Numbered from the stretch's first letter, positions 42,801-52,164 are shown. The stretch: 64,000 bases of DNA from Duganella aquatilis (GCF_009674565.1 NZ_WKJL01000003.1:186001-250000), one strand, 5' to 3'. Made by a program: numbers and translations. The notes: generated by a model from the letters alone, not told the origin.

Positions 42801-45800
42801 ATGGGAAATCCAACCCGAGTACTTGTGCGCTACCCTTTTTCCCTCTTTGCCGCAGCTGGTGGGGCAATCCTGACGCTGATGGTAGCGCTAGCGCCGCCTT
42901 TGGCCGTTGCCGCGCCCACGCCCTGGCAAAAGCTGGCGCCGACCATGTTCGAGCACCTGGCGCCGGCCGAGCGCGGCTTCCCGGCGCCGGTGGTGATGGC
43001 CATCGCCCAGGACGGCGACGGCTACATCTGGATGGCCACCCAGGGCGGCCTCGGCCGCTGGGACGGCTACCAGATGCGCAACTTCTTCCACCAGGCCGAC
43101 GATCCCACCTCACTGCCGGCCGACTTCGTGCAGACGCTGCATGTGGACCACCAGGGCCGGCTGTGGCTGGGCACGCCCACCGACGGCGTCGCCATGTACG
43201 ACAAGCAGACCGAGCGCTTCATCCGCTATCCGGCCGGGCCCAAGGGCCTGAGCAGTCCGGCGGTCGCGGCACTGGCCAGCGATGCGCACGGCGGCCTGTG
43301 GGTCGGCGGCGCCGCCGGCCTCGACTACATTGACGCGGCCGGCGTGGTCAGCCACCACCCGCTGCCCGGCGGCCCGCTGGCCAACCAGGTGCGCGCGCTC
43401 CTGGCCGACCACAACGGCGCGCTGTGGATCGGCGCCAACGCCGGCCTGGCGCACCGCGACGCCGCCGGCCAGGTCACGCCGATGCCGTTTGCCAACGGCG
43501 GCGCCGACGCCGTGCTGTCCCTGGCCAGCAACCGCGCCGGCGAAGTGGTGTTCGGCACGCTGAAAAGCGGCGTCGGCACGGCCCAGGCCGGCGACAGCGC
43601 GCGCCTGCTGGTGCTGGACCAGGTGCCGGACGCCGGCCGCGCCATGGTGCTGTCGCTGGCCGAAACCGTGCCCGGCATCTGGTGGGCCGCCACCTACGGC
43701 GGCGGCCTGATCGAATTCGACACCAGCGGCCACAGCCGCCGCATCCTGCACCGCCCGGCCCTGGCGATCAGCCTCGGCCACGACCGCACGGCCGCCGTCT
43801 GGCGCGACCGCAGCGGCCTGGTATGGGTGGCCAACGAACGCGGCGTCGACATTCACAATCCCGCCAACCGCGGCGTCGACACCATCCTCGACGGCGCCGG
43901 CCTGGCGGAAATTTCCGCCTTCGCCTTCATGACCGACAGCGGCGGCCGGCTGTGGGTGGGCCTGGGCGACCAGGGCATCGACCTGGTCGACGCCGACGGC
44001 AGCCGCCACGCCGGCCTGCGCCCGAATCCCGCCCTGCCGGACAGCGCCCTGCCAAACCGCCTGGTGCTGGGCATGGTGGAAGCCGAGCCGGGCGAGGCCT
44101 GGATCGGCACCGGGCTCGGCCTGTATCACACCAGTGCCGGCGGCAGCCGGGTGCAGCGCGTGCCGCTGCCGCTCGGCGACCCGTATCCGCGCATCGGCAG
44201 CATGGTGCGCGTCGGCCAGACCTTGTGGCTGGGCTTGCCGTCGGGCCTGATGCGCTACGACCTGCGCCAGCGCAGCGCCCAGCTGTACACCGAAGGCGCG
44301 CCCGGCAGCGGCGCCCTCAGCGACAACCGCGTGCACGCCATGCTGCCCGATCCCGACGGCACGCTGTGGGTCGGCACGCGCAAGGGCCTGAACCGCTTCG
44401 ATCCCGCCAGCGGCCGCGCCGAGCAGATCCTCGCCACCAGCAGCCTGGGCGCCGCGCTACCGGCCAGCCCGATCGGCGCGCTGGCCCTGGACCGCCAGGG
44501 GCGCTTGTGGATCGGCACCATCAGCGACGGCATCGCCATCCTCGACGGCCGCCATCCGAACGGCACGCGCCGCTTCCGCCGCCTGTCGACCGCCGACGGC
44601 CTGCCCTCCAACAAGATCGCCGCCATGCGCGCCGACAGCGCCGGCCGCATGTGGGTCTCCACCTCGGACGGCATCGCCGCGGTCGACACCGCTACCCTGC
44701 TGTCGCAGCGGCTCGACCGCGCCGCCGGCCTGGTATTCCAGCCCTACATCGTCAACGCCTCCGGGCAGACCGCGGCCGGCGACCTGGTGTTCGGCACCTC
44801 GGGCGGCTACGTGGTGGTGCAGCCGGCGCCGCCGCAGGCGTGGCGCTTCCAGCCGCCGCTGGTGGTCAGCTCGGTGCGGCTCGACAACCGCAGCGTGCCG
44901 CCGGCGCCGCTGATGGCGGCCGACGGCGCCTCGCTGGACATCCCGCCCGGCACCCGCAAGGTCGAGATTGAAATCGCCGCGCTCGACTATTCCGCCAGCC
45001 AGCGCAACCGCTACGCCTTCAAGCTCGACGGCTACGACCGCGACTGGGTCGAGGCCGACGCCAACCACCGCGCCGCCAACTACGCCAACGTGCCGCCCGG
45101 CCGCTACCGGCTGCACATGCGCGGCAGCAACCGCGACGGCGCCTGGAGTCCGCACGAACTGAGCATGGAGCTGCATTTCCTGCCGGCCTGGTACCAGACC
45201 TGGTGGGCGCGCATCGGCGCGGTGCTGGCGGTGCTGGCCTCCGGCTGGGCACTGTACCGCTGGCGCGTGCGCAACCTGCAGCAGCAGGTGTACTCGCGCA
45301 CGCTGCACCTGGAACGGGTGCACGCCATCGTCAAGTCGATCAACGACGAACTCGATTTCGACGCCCTGCTGCACACCATCCTGCGCGAATCGTCGGCCAT
45401 CGGCGAAGTCGGCGCGGCCTACGCGCTGATCTCGCAGACCCCGGGCGGTCCGATGGCGCTGCGCGCCAGCTGGGGCAGCGTGGCCCTGCCGCCGGCCGCG
45501 GCCGGCATGGCGCCGAGCGCGGCGCAGGCGCAGTTCGTCAACGGCGCCAGCGTCATCGGGCCCGACATCTTCCTCAAGCAGCGCACCCTGCTGGCGGTGC
45601 GCATCCGCGTCGACCAGCAGATCCAGGGCTACCTGGTGTTCCAGCAAAACACGCCGTTTGCGCGCACGGACCTGGACATGTTCAAGGCGCTGAAGGAGCC
45701 GTTTGTTTCGGCCTTCCAGAAAGCCAGCGCCATCAGCGCCATCCAGCAGGCGCGCGCCGACGCCGAAGCCTCGACCCGCGCCAAGAGCGAATTCCTGGCC

Positions 45801-47756
45801 AACATCAGCCACGAGATCCGCACGCCGATGAACGCGATTCTCGGCTTTGCCGGCCTCGGCATCCACCTCGACCTGCCGGCCAAGCCGCGCGACTACTTCA
45901 CCAAGATCGGCCGCGCCGGCCAGAATCTGCTCAGCATCATCGACGACGTGCTGGACTTCGCCAAGATCGAGTCCGGCAAGCTGCAGCTGGAAACCGTGCC
46001 GTTCGACCTGGCCGACACGCTGGCGCAGATCGCCGACCTGTTCTCCTGGCGCGCGGCGGAAAAAGGCCTGGAACTGCTGGCCTGGGCCACGCCGGAAGTG
46101 CCGCTGCGGCTGATCGGCGATCCGCTGCGGCTGAACCAGGTGCTGGTCAACCTGGTCGGCAATGCGCTGAAATTCACCGCCGCCGGCCATATCGGCCTGC
46201 GCGTCGAACTGGCCGAGGCCGGCCACGCGGCGGCGGCGGACGCGCCGGTGCGGCTGCGCTTCATCGTCGAGGACAGCGGCGTCGGCATCAGCGACGAACA
46301 GCAGGCGCGCCTGTTCCGCGCCTTCTCGCAGGCCGACACCAGCACCACCCGCCTGTACGGCGGCACCGGCCTGGGCCTGGCGATTTCGCAGCAGCTGGTG
46401 CAGGCCATGGGCGGCGTGATCGCCATCGACAGCACGCCCGGCGACGGCAGCCGCTTCTATTTCGAGCTGCAACTGCAGCGCCAGCCCGGCGCGCAACCGG
46501 CCCCGCCGGCGCTGCCGGCCGGCGCCGGCGGCAAGCGCGTGCTGGTGGTGGACGGCAGCGCCATGCTACGCGACATGCTGGAGCGCCAGCTCGGCAGCGC
46601 AGGTTTCAGCGTGCAGGCGCTGCCGACCGGCGCTGCGGCGCTCGACTGGCTGGCCACGCAGCCGGCCGACCTGGTGTTGCTGGACTGGGCCCTGCCCGGC
46701 CTCAACGGCGGCGAGATCGCGCGCCGCATCCACGCCCAGCCGCCCCACGCGCAGCTGCCGGTGGTGCTGATGATGACCGAGTTCGCGCGCGAGCCGGCGG
46801 CGCAGGCCTCATCCAGCCAGGCCGGCATCGCGGCGATCCTGGTCAAGCCGGTCAACCCGGCGCAGTTGCTGGACGCGGTGCTGGTCGGCCTGGGACTGGC
46901 GGCGCCGGCGCGGCCGCAGGCGCCGGCGGCGTCGGCACTGTCGGAAGTGGCGCAGCGCATCGCCGGCGCACGCGTGCTGGTGGTCGACGACAACGTCATC
47001 AACCAGCAGGTGGCGCGCGAAGTGCTGCTGCGCGCCGGCGTCCACGTCGACCTGGCCGGCAGCGGCACCGAGGCCCTGCAGATGGTCGAGCTGTCGCAGT
47101 ACGACGCGGTGCTGATGGATATCCAGATGCCGGGTATGGACGGCTACGAAACCACCGCCCGCATCCGCGCCCGGCCGCAGCACGCCCAACTGCCGCTGAT
47201 CGCCATGACGGCGCACGCCGTGGCCGGCTTCCGCGAAAGCAGCCTGGGCATGGGCATGAACGATTACGTCACCAAGCCGATCGATCCCGAGCGGCTGTTC
47301 ACGGTGCTGGCCGGCCAGATGCGGCGCGCGCCCGACCGCGCGCCGCCGCCGGTGGCGGACGTGGCCGACGCAGCCGACGCCATCCCCGCCCTGCCCGGCA
47401 TCGACATGGCGGCGGCGCTGGCGCGCCTGGGCGGCAACAGCCGGCTGCTGGGGGTGCTGCTGGAACGTTTTGTCAGCGACTTCGCGGACACGCCGGCGCA
47501 GCTGCTGGCCGCCATGGAACAAGGCGATTCCGACCAGGCAGCGCTGCTGGTGCACAAGGTGCGCGGCGCGGCCGGCAACCTGTCGATGCCGGAACTGCAC
47601 CGCGCGGCGGGGGAACTGGAGCAGTTGCTGCGGACCACGCAGCGGCGCCAGATGGAGGATGCGCTGGCAGCCTTCGGCGCCGCCCTGGAGCGCGTGCTGG
47701 ACGGCGTGCAGGCGCGGCACGCCGGCGGCGGTCAGGCGGCGCCGGTCTCGCCGTAG
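42801..47756 (+). CDS. Two-component propeller hybrid histidine kinase with two receivers and Hpt
   Basis: 1651 residues from ATG 42801. Order: signal or anchor (about 10-35); Reg_prop beta-propeller repeats (60-660, recurring 'DGYIWMATQGGLGRWDG', 'GRLWLGTPTDGV'); Y_Y_Y domain ('RYAFKLDGYDRDWVEADAN'); membrane segment; GAF-like domain; HisKA with [14 protein letters not shown] (His about 1004); HATPase ('GGTGLGLAISQQL'); degenerate receiver 1 (VVDGSA replaces the DD pair); intact receiver 2 ('VLVVDDNVINQQV', 'VLMDIQMPGMDGYE'); C-terminal Hpt ('LLVHKVRGAAGNLS'). No DNA-binding output is present. It resembles the hybrid systems that sense polysaccharides in Bacteroidetes and is divergent from GH16. 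Confidence 0.93.
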   Translation: MGNPTRVLVRYPFSLFAAAGGAILTLMVALAPPLAVAAPTPWQKLAPTMFEHLAPAERGFPAPVVMAIAQDGDGYIWMATQGGLGRWDGYQMRNFFHQADDPTSLPADFVQTLHVDHQGRLWLGTPTDGVAMYDKQTERFIRYPAGPKGLSSPAVAALASDAHGGLWVGGAAGLDYIDAAGVVSHHPLPGGPLANQVRALLADHNGALWIGANAGLAHRDAAGQVTPMPFANGGADAVLSLASNRAGEVVFGTLKSGVGTAQAGDSARLLVLDQVPDAGRAMVLSLAETVPGIWWAATYGGGLIEFDTSGHSRRILHRPALAISLGHDRTAAVWRDRSGLVWVANERGVDIHNPANRGVDTILDGAGLAEISAFAFMTDSGGRLWVGLGDQGIDLVDADGSRHAGLRPNPALPDSALPNRLVLGMVEAEPGEAWIGTGLGLYHTSAGGSRVQRVPLPLGDPYPRIGSMVRVGQTLWLGLPSGLMRYDLRQRSAQLYTEGAPGSGALSDNRVHAMLPDPDGTLWVGTRKGLNRFDPASGRAEQILATSSLGAALPASPIGALALDRQGRLWIGTISDGIAILDGRHPNGTRRFRRLSTADGLPSNKIAAMRADSAGRMWVSTSDGIAAVDTATLLSQRLDRAAGLVFQPYIVNASGQTAAGDLVFGTSGGYVVVQPAPPQAWRFQPPLVVSSVRLDNRSVPPAPLMAADGASLDIPPGTRKVEIEIAALDYSASQRNRYAFKLDGYDRDWVEADANHRAANYANVPPGRYRLHMRGSNRDGAWSPHELSMELHFLPAWYQTWWARIGAVLAVLASGWALYRWRVRNLQQQVYSRTLHLERVHAIVKSINDELDFDALLHTILRESSAIGEVGAAYALISQTPGGPMALRASWGSVALPPAAAGMAPSAAQAQFVNGASVIGPDIFLKQRTLLAVRIRVDQQIQGYLVFQQNTPFARTDLDMFKALKEPFVSAFQKASAISAIQQARADAEASTRAKSEFLANISHEIRTPMNAILGFAGLGIHLDLPAKPRDYFTKIGRAGQNLLSIIDDVLDFAKIESGKLQLETVPFDLADTLAQIADLFSWRAAEKGLELLAWATPEVPLRLIGDPLRLNQVLVNLVGNALKFTAAGHIGLRVELAEAGHAAAADAPVRLRFIVEDSGVGISDEQQARLFRAFSQADTSTTRLYGGTGLGLAISQQLVQAMGGVIAIDSTPGDGSRFYFELQLQRQPGAQPAPPALPAGAGGKRVLVVDGSAMLRDMLERQLGSAGFSVQALPTGAAALDWLATQPADLVLLDWALPGLNGGEIARRIHAQPPHAQLPVVLMMTEFAREPAAQASSSQAGIAAILVKPVNPAQLLDAVLVGLGLAAPARPQAPAASALSEVAQRIAGARVLVVDDNVINQQVAREVLLRAGVHVDLAGSGTEALQMVELSQYDAVLMDIQMPGMDGYETTARIRARPQHAQLPLIAMTAHAVAGFRESSLGMGMNDYVTKPIDPERLFTVLAGQMRRAPDRAPPPVADVADAADAIPALPGIDMAAALARLGGNSRLLGVLLERFVSDFADTPAQLLAAMEQGDSDQAALLVHKVRGAAGNLSMPELHRAAGELEQLLRTTQRRQMEDALAAFGAALERVLDGVQARHAGGGQAAPVSP

Positions 47757-48892
47757 CGCAATTCCAGCGTCGCGGCCGGGCCGTCGGCGGCCGGACCGCA
47801 GCCGCACATCGCCACCACCGCGTGGCGCAAATGATCCAGGCCCAGCGTCTGCTCGATGTCGGCGTCGTTGATGGCGGCGGTGATGAAGGCCGGCAAACCG
47901 GCTTCCGTCGCCAGCAGGTAAAAGGTCTGCGACAAATGGCCGGCGTCCAGCGCGATGGCGCGGAAGGCTTTCTGGTGATTGCGGTATTTCCAGAAGATGC
48001 GGTCCAGCCGCGCCACCAGCACCACCTGCAACGGCGCCTCCGACAGCCAGTGCTGGTCGGCCAGCATGTAGCGCGCCAGCTTGGCGGCCGCCTCGTGGTC
48101 CATGGTTTGCAGCGGCCGCAGTTCGTGCCGGATCGGATGGTAGTGATACAGTCCCGGCGCCACGCCGTCGACGCGCTGCGCCAGCACGAAAGCTTCCACC
48201 GGATGCAGGCCGCCGCCGGACGGACTGGTTTTCTTCAGCACGTTGGCATGCGGGCCGACCTGGCGCACTTCCTGCGCGCCGAAAGTGCGTTGCAGCAGCC
48301 GCGCCGCCACGTCCAGCGGCACGCTGGCCTTGCTATCGTAGTTGCGGCCGGTGTAGCGCTGCAGCAGTTGCTCGTCCATGCGGCCGGCGGCGGCGCCCGG
48401 CAGCTTGAGCGCCTGTTCAGGATTGATGTCGAGCGTCGGCGGCGGCGGTTCGCCGTAGCGTTCCAGCAGCGATTCGAAGCTGGGCGCCTCCATGCCGGTT
48501 TCCTCGGTGACGCCGCGCCAGCGACCGAAAGTATGCGCCAGCGCCGACAACGGCCGCCAGTAGGTATCGCGCAGGGTGTCGTCGCGGGCGCGCTGGGCGG
48601 CGTATTGCGGCGTGTCGCCGATCAGCAGACCGCGCTCCAGCAGCTGGGCGATACAGACTTCGCCAAACGCCTGTTCGGCCGTGCTGCGCTCGCGCCAGAC
48701 CGTGTGGCTGATGTCGCCGAGCGCGGCCAGTTCGGCGGCGTCGATCGGCAATTCCTGGTCCAGGTGTGGCGCCAGAGCAACCCAATGGCTGGTTGCGGCC
48801 AGGGCGCTGCCGCCGGACAGCACGGTGCGCCAGTCGATCGAAAGTTGTTCGCGGGATTCGAGGTACAGCACTGCGCAGCGGCGTATCTTCAT
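47732..48892 (-). CDS. SagB-related peptide maturation dehydrogenase (nitroreductase fold)
   Basis: 386 residues from ATG 48892, GGGAG upstream. N-terminal part is a winged-helix-like region ('AFGEVCIAQLLERGLLIGD'). The C-terminal part (from about 185) is a SagB-type FMN oxidoreductase: 'RYTGRNYDSKASVPLDVAAR', 'LKKTSPSGGGLHPVEAFVLA', 'GLYHYHPIRHELRPL', 'DAGHLSQTFYLLATEAG'. This is the layout of the 'putative peptide maturation dehydrogenase' family that accompanies leader-type modified peptides. SagB enzymes oxidise azolines to azoles. The stop lies 25 bases inside the end of the convergent sensor kinase gene, and an 85-residue candidate precursor is divergent. Confidence 0.8.
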   Translation of the reverse strand: MKIRRCAVLYLESREQLSIDWRTVLSGGSALAATSHWVALAPHLDQELPIDAAELAALGDISHTVWRERSTAEQAFGEVCIAQLLERGLLIGDTPQYAAQRARDDTLRDTYWRPLSALAHTFGRWRGVTEETGMEAPSFESLLERYGEPPPPTLDINPEQALKLPGAAAGRMDEQLLQRYTGRNYDSKASVPLDVAARLLQRTFGAQEVRQVGPHANVLKKTSPSGGGLHPVEAFVLAQRVDGVAPGLYHYHPIRHELRPLQTMDHEAAAKLARYMLADQHWLSEAPLQVVLVARLDRIFWKYRNHQKAFRAIALDAGHLSQTFYLLATEAGLPAFITAAINDADIEQTLGLDHLRHAVVAMCGCGPAADGPAATLELRYGETGAA

Positions 48893-48960
48893 GATTGATA
48901 GTCTCCCAGGCAACGATACTATCAGTCTAACGCACGGTTATCCTTCTGGCAATTAAAGTC

Positions 48961-48989
48961 TTGGCAAGCACGGCGGTTTGTCGTAGCAT
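48961..48989 (+). promoter_or_regulatory. Promoter candidate for the precursor peptide gene
   Basis: TTGGCA (48961-48966), 17 bases, TAGCAT (48984-48989), about 50 bases before the ATG at 49043. Only the -35 is close to consensus. Confidence 0.35.
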
Positions 48990-49042
48990 GAACTGGAAGT
49001 CACATTCGTGGCTTCTCCATTCCTTTTATATAAGGGCTCATC

Positions 49043-49300
49043 ATGCATACCTCGAACGAACTCAGCTCCATCCTCGACAAACTGGCCAGCGATGACAAGT
49101 TCCGCGCGCAACTGCAAGCCAATCCGGTGGCCGCCCTGGCCCAACTCGGCATCAAGTTGAGCGCCGACCAGGTGCCGGAAGAGATCAACCTGCCATCCAA
49201 GGCAGAGCTCGCAACGGCGCAACATGATCTGCAACGTGAACTGGAAGGCACCGGCTTCATGTTCCCATTCCTGCTGTCGGGCGCCCTGGTTCCCGCCTGA
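49043..49300 (+). CDS. Candidate RiPP precursor peptide (NHLP/Nif11-related leader type)
   Basis: 85 residues. Residues 8-33 ('ILDKLASDDKFRAQLQANP', 'AALAQLGI') follow the nitrile-hydratase/Nif11-like leader pattern: helix, 'FRxxLxxxPxxALxxLGI'. The C-terminal half ends 'GTGFMFPFLLSGALVPA', a hydrophobic core with no Cys, one Ser and one Thr near the end. It matches the 'putative modified peptide / NHLP-related RiPP' style. AGGG is well spaced before the ATG. Divergent from the SagB-related gene, which is its likely modifying enzyme. No cyclodehydratase or transporter is adjacent, so modification is not proven. Confidence 0.68.
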   Translation: MHTSNELSSILDKLASDDKFRAQLQANPVAALAQLGIKLSADQVPEEINLPSKAELATAQHDLQRELEGTGFMFPFLLSGALVPA

Positions 49301-49321
49301 GCCCCGCGTGAGCAGCGCGCG

Positions 49322-51472
49322 CTAGTCGACCGTGACCGCCAGTTCGCGGTTGCGGTTGGCGGCGTTCCCGGCATAATCTTCGGCGCTGATGCGCAGCAGA
49401 TAATTGCCGGGCCCCAGTTCCCCCACCTTCCAGCCGCCCGGCGTCAGCTTGCCGTTGATCAGCCTGTTGTTGATGGCGTAGGCAAAGCGCGTTTCGCTGG
49501 CGCCATGCACCGTGATGCCGCTGTTGGCGGCGTAAGCCAGCTTGACCGCTTCGCGGTTGCGCGGCAAGCGGTCGTACTGCTGCGTGATGACCGGCTCGGT
49601 CATGCCCGGAATCAGTTCGCCATCCTGGTTCAGCAGCTGATAGCCCAGCTTGTACAAGCCGAGGCGCCGCCGCGCCTGGTTGCCGTTGACCTGGTCGCTG
49701 GCCTCGACCACGATCTGCACCTGGCCCAGGCTGCGCGGGATCAGCAGCCGGCCGTCGCGTTTTTCGGTCAGCGCCTTGCCGCTGGCGTCCAGCAGGCTGA
49801 TGCTGTGGATCTGCGGCGCCACAGTGTCCTCCAGATCGATGAACGGCAGTTGCAGCGGATTCAGCGCGCCGCCGTTGGGCTTGTAATCGAGGTGGACATG
49901 GGCCATGCGGTTGACCGTGCCCAGCGTTTCGCCGGCCACGAAGCGGGTGCCGCGCTTGACCCGCACCTGCTGCGCCACGCCCTTGTCGTTCTTCGACAGC
50001 AGGAAGCGCGGATCGTTGAACAGCTTGTCCTTGGCGTCGCGCCCCACTCGCAGGTGGATGTATTGCAGGCCGCCAAACGCCAGCCCTTCCGACAGCTCGC
50101 CGTAGCCCCAGCTGGCGCGCGGATCGCTGACCTTGCCCGGCGTGATGGTCAGCACCGGCGTGCCGATCGCCGCCTGCACGTCCATGCCGGCATGGAAGTG
50201 GTCGCGGCGCTCGCCGTCGAAGTCGCCGCGCACCTCGCCCATCAGTCCCACCACCTCGTGCGCCTTGTTCTGCGGCGCCACCGGCCACAGCATGGTGGCG
50301 CTGTGCGACGGAGCACCCGGCTGCGGCTCGTCGGCCACCGGCTCGGTGTCGGCCGCCACCATGGCGATGTGATGCAGGCGGAAGGTGGCGCCGTCGGTGA
50401 CGAACAGCGCGCCGTCCTTGTAAACGGCGATGCCGCGCGGCGAATACAGGCGCACGCCGCCGTCCGCGCCATAACCCGGCTGGGCCGGATGATCGACGTC
50501 CTGCAGGGCCGCCACCGTGCCCTGCGGGCTGATCTGCGCCACGCGGCCGTGGGTGCTGCTGGCGATGTAGAGGAAACCATCTTTGGTCAGGGCGATGCCC
50601 ACCGGCGAGCGCAGCAGCGAGTCGCGGTCATCTTCCCTGGCGGCGGCGATGGTGCTGACGACGCCGTCCTTGCCCAGCTTGCGCACCGCGTGGTTGCCGG
50701 TGTCGGCGATGAACAGTTCGCCGGCGGCGTTGACCGCGATGCCGGCGGGCGTATCGAACAGCGCCTGGGCGGCGGCGCCGTCAGCCAGCCCTGCCCGCTT
50801 GCCGCCGGCGAGGGTGGTGACGGTGCCGTCCGGCGCGATACGGCGGATGCGGTCGTTATAGGTGTCGGCCACGTAGACCACGCCGGCGGCGTCCACCGCC
50901 ACGCCGACCGGGCCGTTGAACTGGGCGCCGGCGCCTTTGCCGTCGCGCTCCCCCGCCAGGCCGTCGCCGGCCAGCGTCGAGACCGTGCCGTCCGGCTTGA
51001 CCTTGCGGATTGCGTTGTTGCCGGTGTCGGCCACGTAGAGGTTGCCGGCGGCGTCGATCGCCAGGCCGGACGGGGTGTTGAAGGCGGCCACGCCGGCCGC
51101 GCCTTCCGCATAGCCCTCGGTGCCGCCGGCAAAGGTGGTGCTGACGCCGTTCAGGTCGATCTTGCGGATGCTGTTGTTGTCGCCGCCGTCGGCCACGTAC
51201 AGATTGCCCTGCTGGTCGAGCACCACGCCGAACGGATCGGCAAAGCGCGTGCGCCGGGCGCTGCCGTTGGCGCCGCCCGGCAGGCCATCGCCGGCCATGG
51301 TGGTCACGCGCGCATGCCAGCCGGCCGGTGTGCCTTGCGCGCTGGAGCCCGCTGCGTCGGCGCTGTCGGCGTGCTTGGCCGGTTTCACCAGCACATAGGC
51401 GACGCCACCGCCGACTGAGGCGCCCAGCAGCGTCAGTCCCGCCAGAAAGAGTTTGAATTGAGTAGGAGACAC
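49322..51472 (-). CDS. NHL-repeat protein with C-terminal M23 peptidase domain
   Basis: 716 residues starting with GTG (51472). One N-terminal membrane segment ('LFLAGLTLLGASVGGGVAYV'), then six or so NHL propeller repeats (about 55-360; recurring 'GIAVDAAGNLYVADTGNNAIRK' pattern in parts such as LAIDAAGNLYVADTG), then an M23 domain (about 400-560) with HFHAGMDV and HVHLDY, i.e. the HxGxD and HxH zinc motifs intact. The last 150 residues are beta-rich ('GNYLLRISAEDYAGNAANR'). Likely a periplasmic cell-wall endopeptidase with a binding propeller. Its stop is 21 bases past the precursor stop, convergent with it. Confidence 0.85.
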   Translation of the reverse strand: MSPTQFKLFLAGLTLLGASVGGGVAYVLVKPAKHADSADAAGSSAQGTPAGWHARVTTMAGDGLPGGANGSARRTRFADPFGVVLDQQGNLYVADGGDNNSIRKIDLNGVSTTFAGGTEGYAEGAAGVAAFNTPSGLAIDAAGNLYVADTGNNAIRKVKPDGTVSTLAGDGLAGERDGKGAGAQFNGPVGVAVDAAGVVYVADTYNDRIRRIAPDGTVTTLAGGKRAGLADGAAAQALFDTPAGIAVNAAGELFIADTGNHAVRKLGKDGVVSTIAAAREDDRDSLLRSPVGIALTKDGFLYIASSTHGRVAQISPQGTVAALQDVDHPAQPGYGADGGVRLYSPRGIAVYKDGALFVTDGATFRLHHIAMVAADTEPVADEPQPGAPSHSATMLWPVAPQNKAHEVVGLMGEVRGDFDGERRDHFHAGMDVQAAIGTPVLTITPGKVSDPRASWGYGELSEGLAFGGLQYIHLRVGRDAKDKLFNDPRFLLSKNDKGVAQQVRVKRGTRFVAGETLGTVNRMAHVHLDYKPNGGALNPLQLPFIDLEDTVAPQIHSISLLDASGKALTEKRDGRLLIPRSLGQVQIVVEASDQVNGNQARRRLGLYKLGYQLLNQDGELIPGMTEPVITQQYDRLPRNREAVKLAYAANSGITVHGASETRFAYAINNRLINGKLTPGGWKVGELGPGNYLLRISAEDYAGNAANRNRELAVTVD

Positions 51473-51529
51473 TTGCCCGAACCTAAACGTTGATTTAAAG
51501 AAATCTTAACCCATCTGGCGCGTTGCGGC

Positions 51530-51655
51530 AAAAAAAAAGCCCGCTCAGAGAGCGGGCTGAAGTCTATTTCCTTGGAGGAGAATAGAGGAGACAGGTGAAT
51601 GATGCTGCATCGCGACATATAAATCCAATTTATCTTGGCAATAGCGAGCATTCAC
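51530..51655 (-). ncRNA. Candidate small RNA, copy 1 of a duplicated 126-bp block
   Basis: Minus strand reads: AT-rich promoter-like segment with TATATG (51621-51616), about 50 bases of CU-rich sequence including CTCCTCTATTCTCCTCC (anti-Shine-Dalgarno-like), then a Rho-independent terminator (AGCCCGCTC/GAGCGGGCT with a 3-base loop, 51538-51558) and nine U (51530-51538). Predicted transcript about 80 nt from about 51609. The same block recurs without indels at 52209-52334. It lies just after the DUF3592-like stop. Alternatively it is only a processed 3' UTR and terminator. Confidence 0.6.
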
Positions 51656-52164
51656 AATGTCGATAACTTGCGCAGACGCCGCAATTCGCGCACGCCGCCG
51701 CCGAATACGATGAGCACAATCGCGCTCATCCCATAGTCCAGCGGATCAAGGCCGATGATGAAGGCGGCGGCAGTTTCGGGCGCGCGCGGCTTGTAGCTGA
51801 TCGTCATCAGCGCACCGGGCTGCAGACGTTGCAGGCGGCGCTCGGTGACGGCCTGTTCACGGTGGCAGCCGGCGTCGCCGATGCGGGAGACGCCCATGGC
51901 GCTGCTTTGGTAGACCTGGCCGCCAACCTGATACTGGTAGGACAATTTCAGGCACCAGTCGCGCGCCCGGCCGGTACGCTGGTACATGGAACTGCTCAAC
52001 ACCTCGGCCTGCACCGCCGGCCAGTGCGGCGACGCCAGCTTGTCCCAGGCGCGCGCGAAGGTGAAATAGCCGGCCACCAGCGCCGTCAGCACGAAGAACC
52101 AGGCGAACGCCTTCTCCAGCGCCGGGTCCGACGGCGGCTTCACAACGCCCTGCGTTTGGCTCAT
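51652..52164 (-). CDS. DUF3592-like membrane protein
   Basis: 170 residues from ATG 52164 (AAAGG upstream). Two membrane segments (about 20-40 and 140-160, 'YGMSAIVLIVFGGGVRELRR') flank an extracytoplasmic beta region: 'WPAVQAEVLSSSMYQRTG', 'WCLKLSYQYQVGGQVYQSS' and 'LQPGALMTISYKPRAPETA', the layout of DUF3592. Function unknown. A longer frame to 52227 would run through the terminator of small-RNA copy 2 and was rejected. Flanked on both sides by the duplicated block. Confidence 0.75.
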   Translation of the reverse strand: MSQTQGVVKPPSDPALEKAFAWFFVLTALVAGYFTFARAWDKLASPHWPAVQAEVLSSSMYQRTGRARDWCLKLSYQYQVGGQVYQSSAMGVSRIGDAGCHREQAVTERRLQRLQPGALMTISYKPRAPETAAAFIIGLDPLDYGMSAIVLIVFGGGVRELRRLRKLSTL

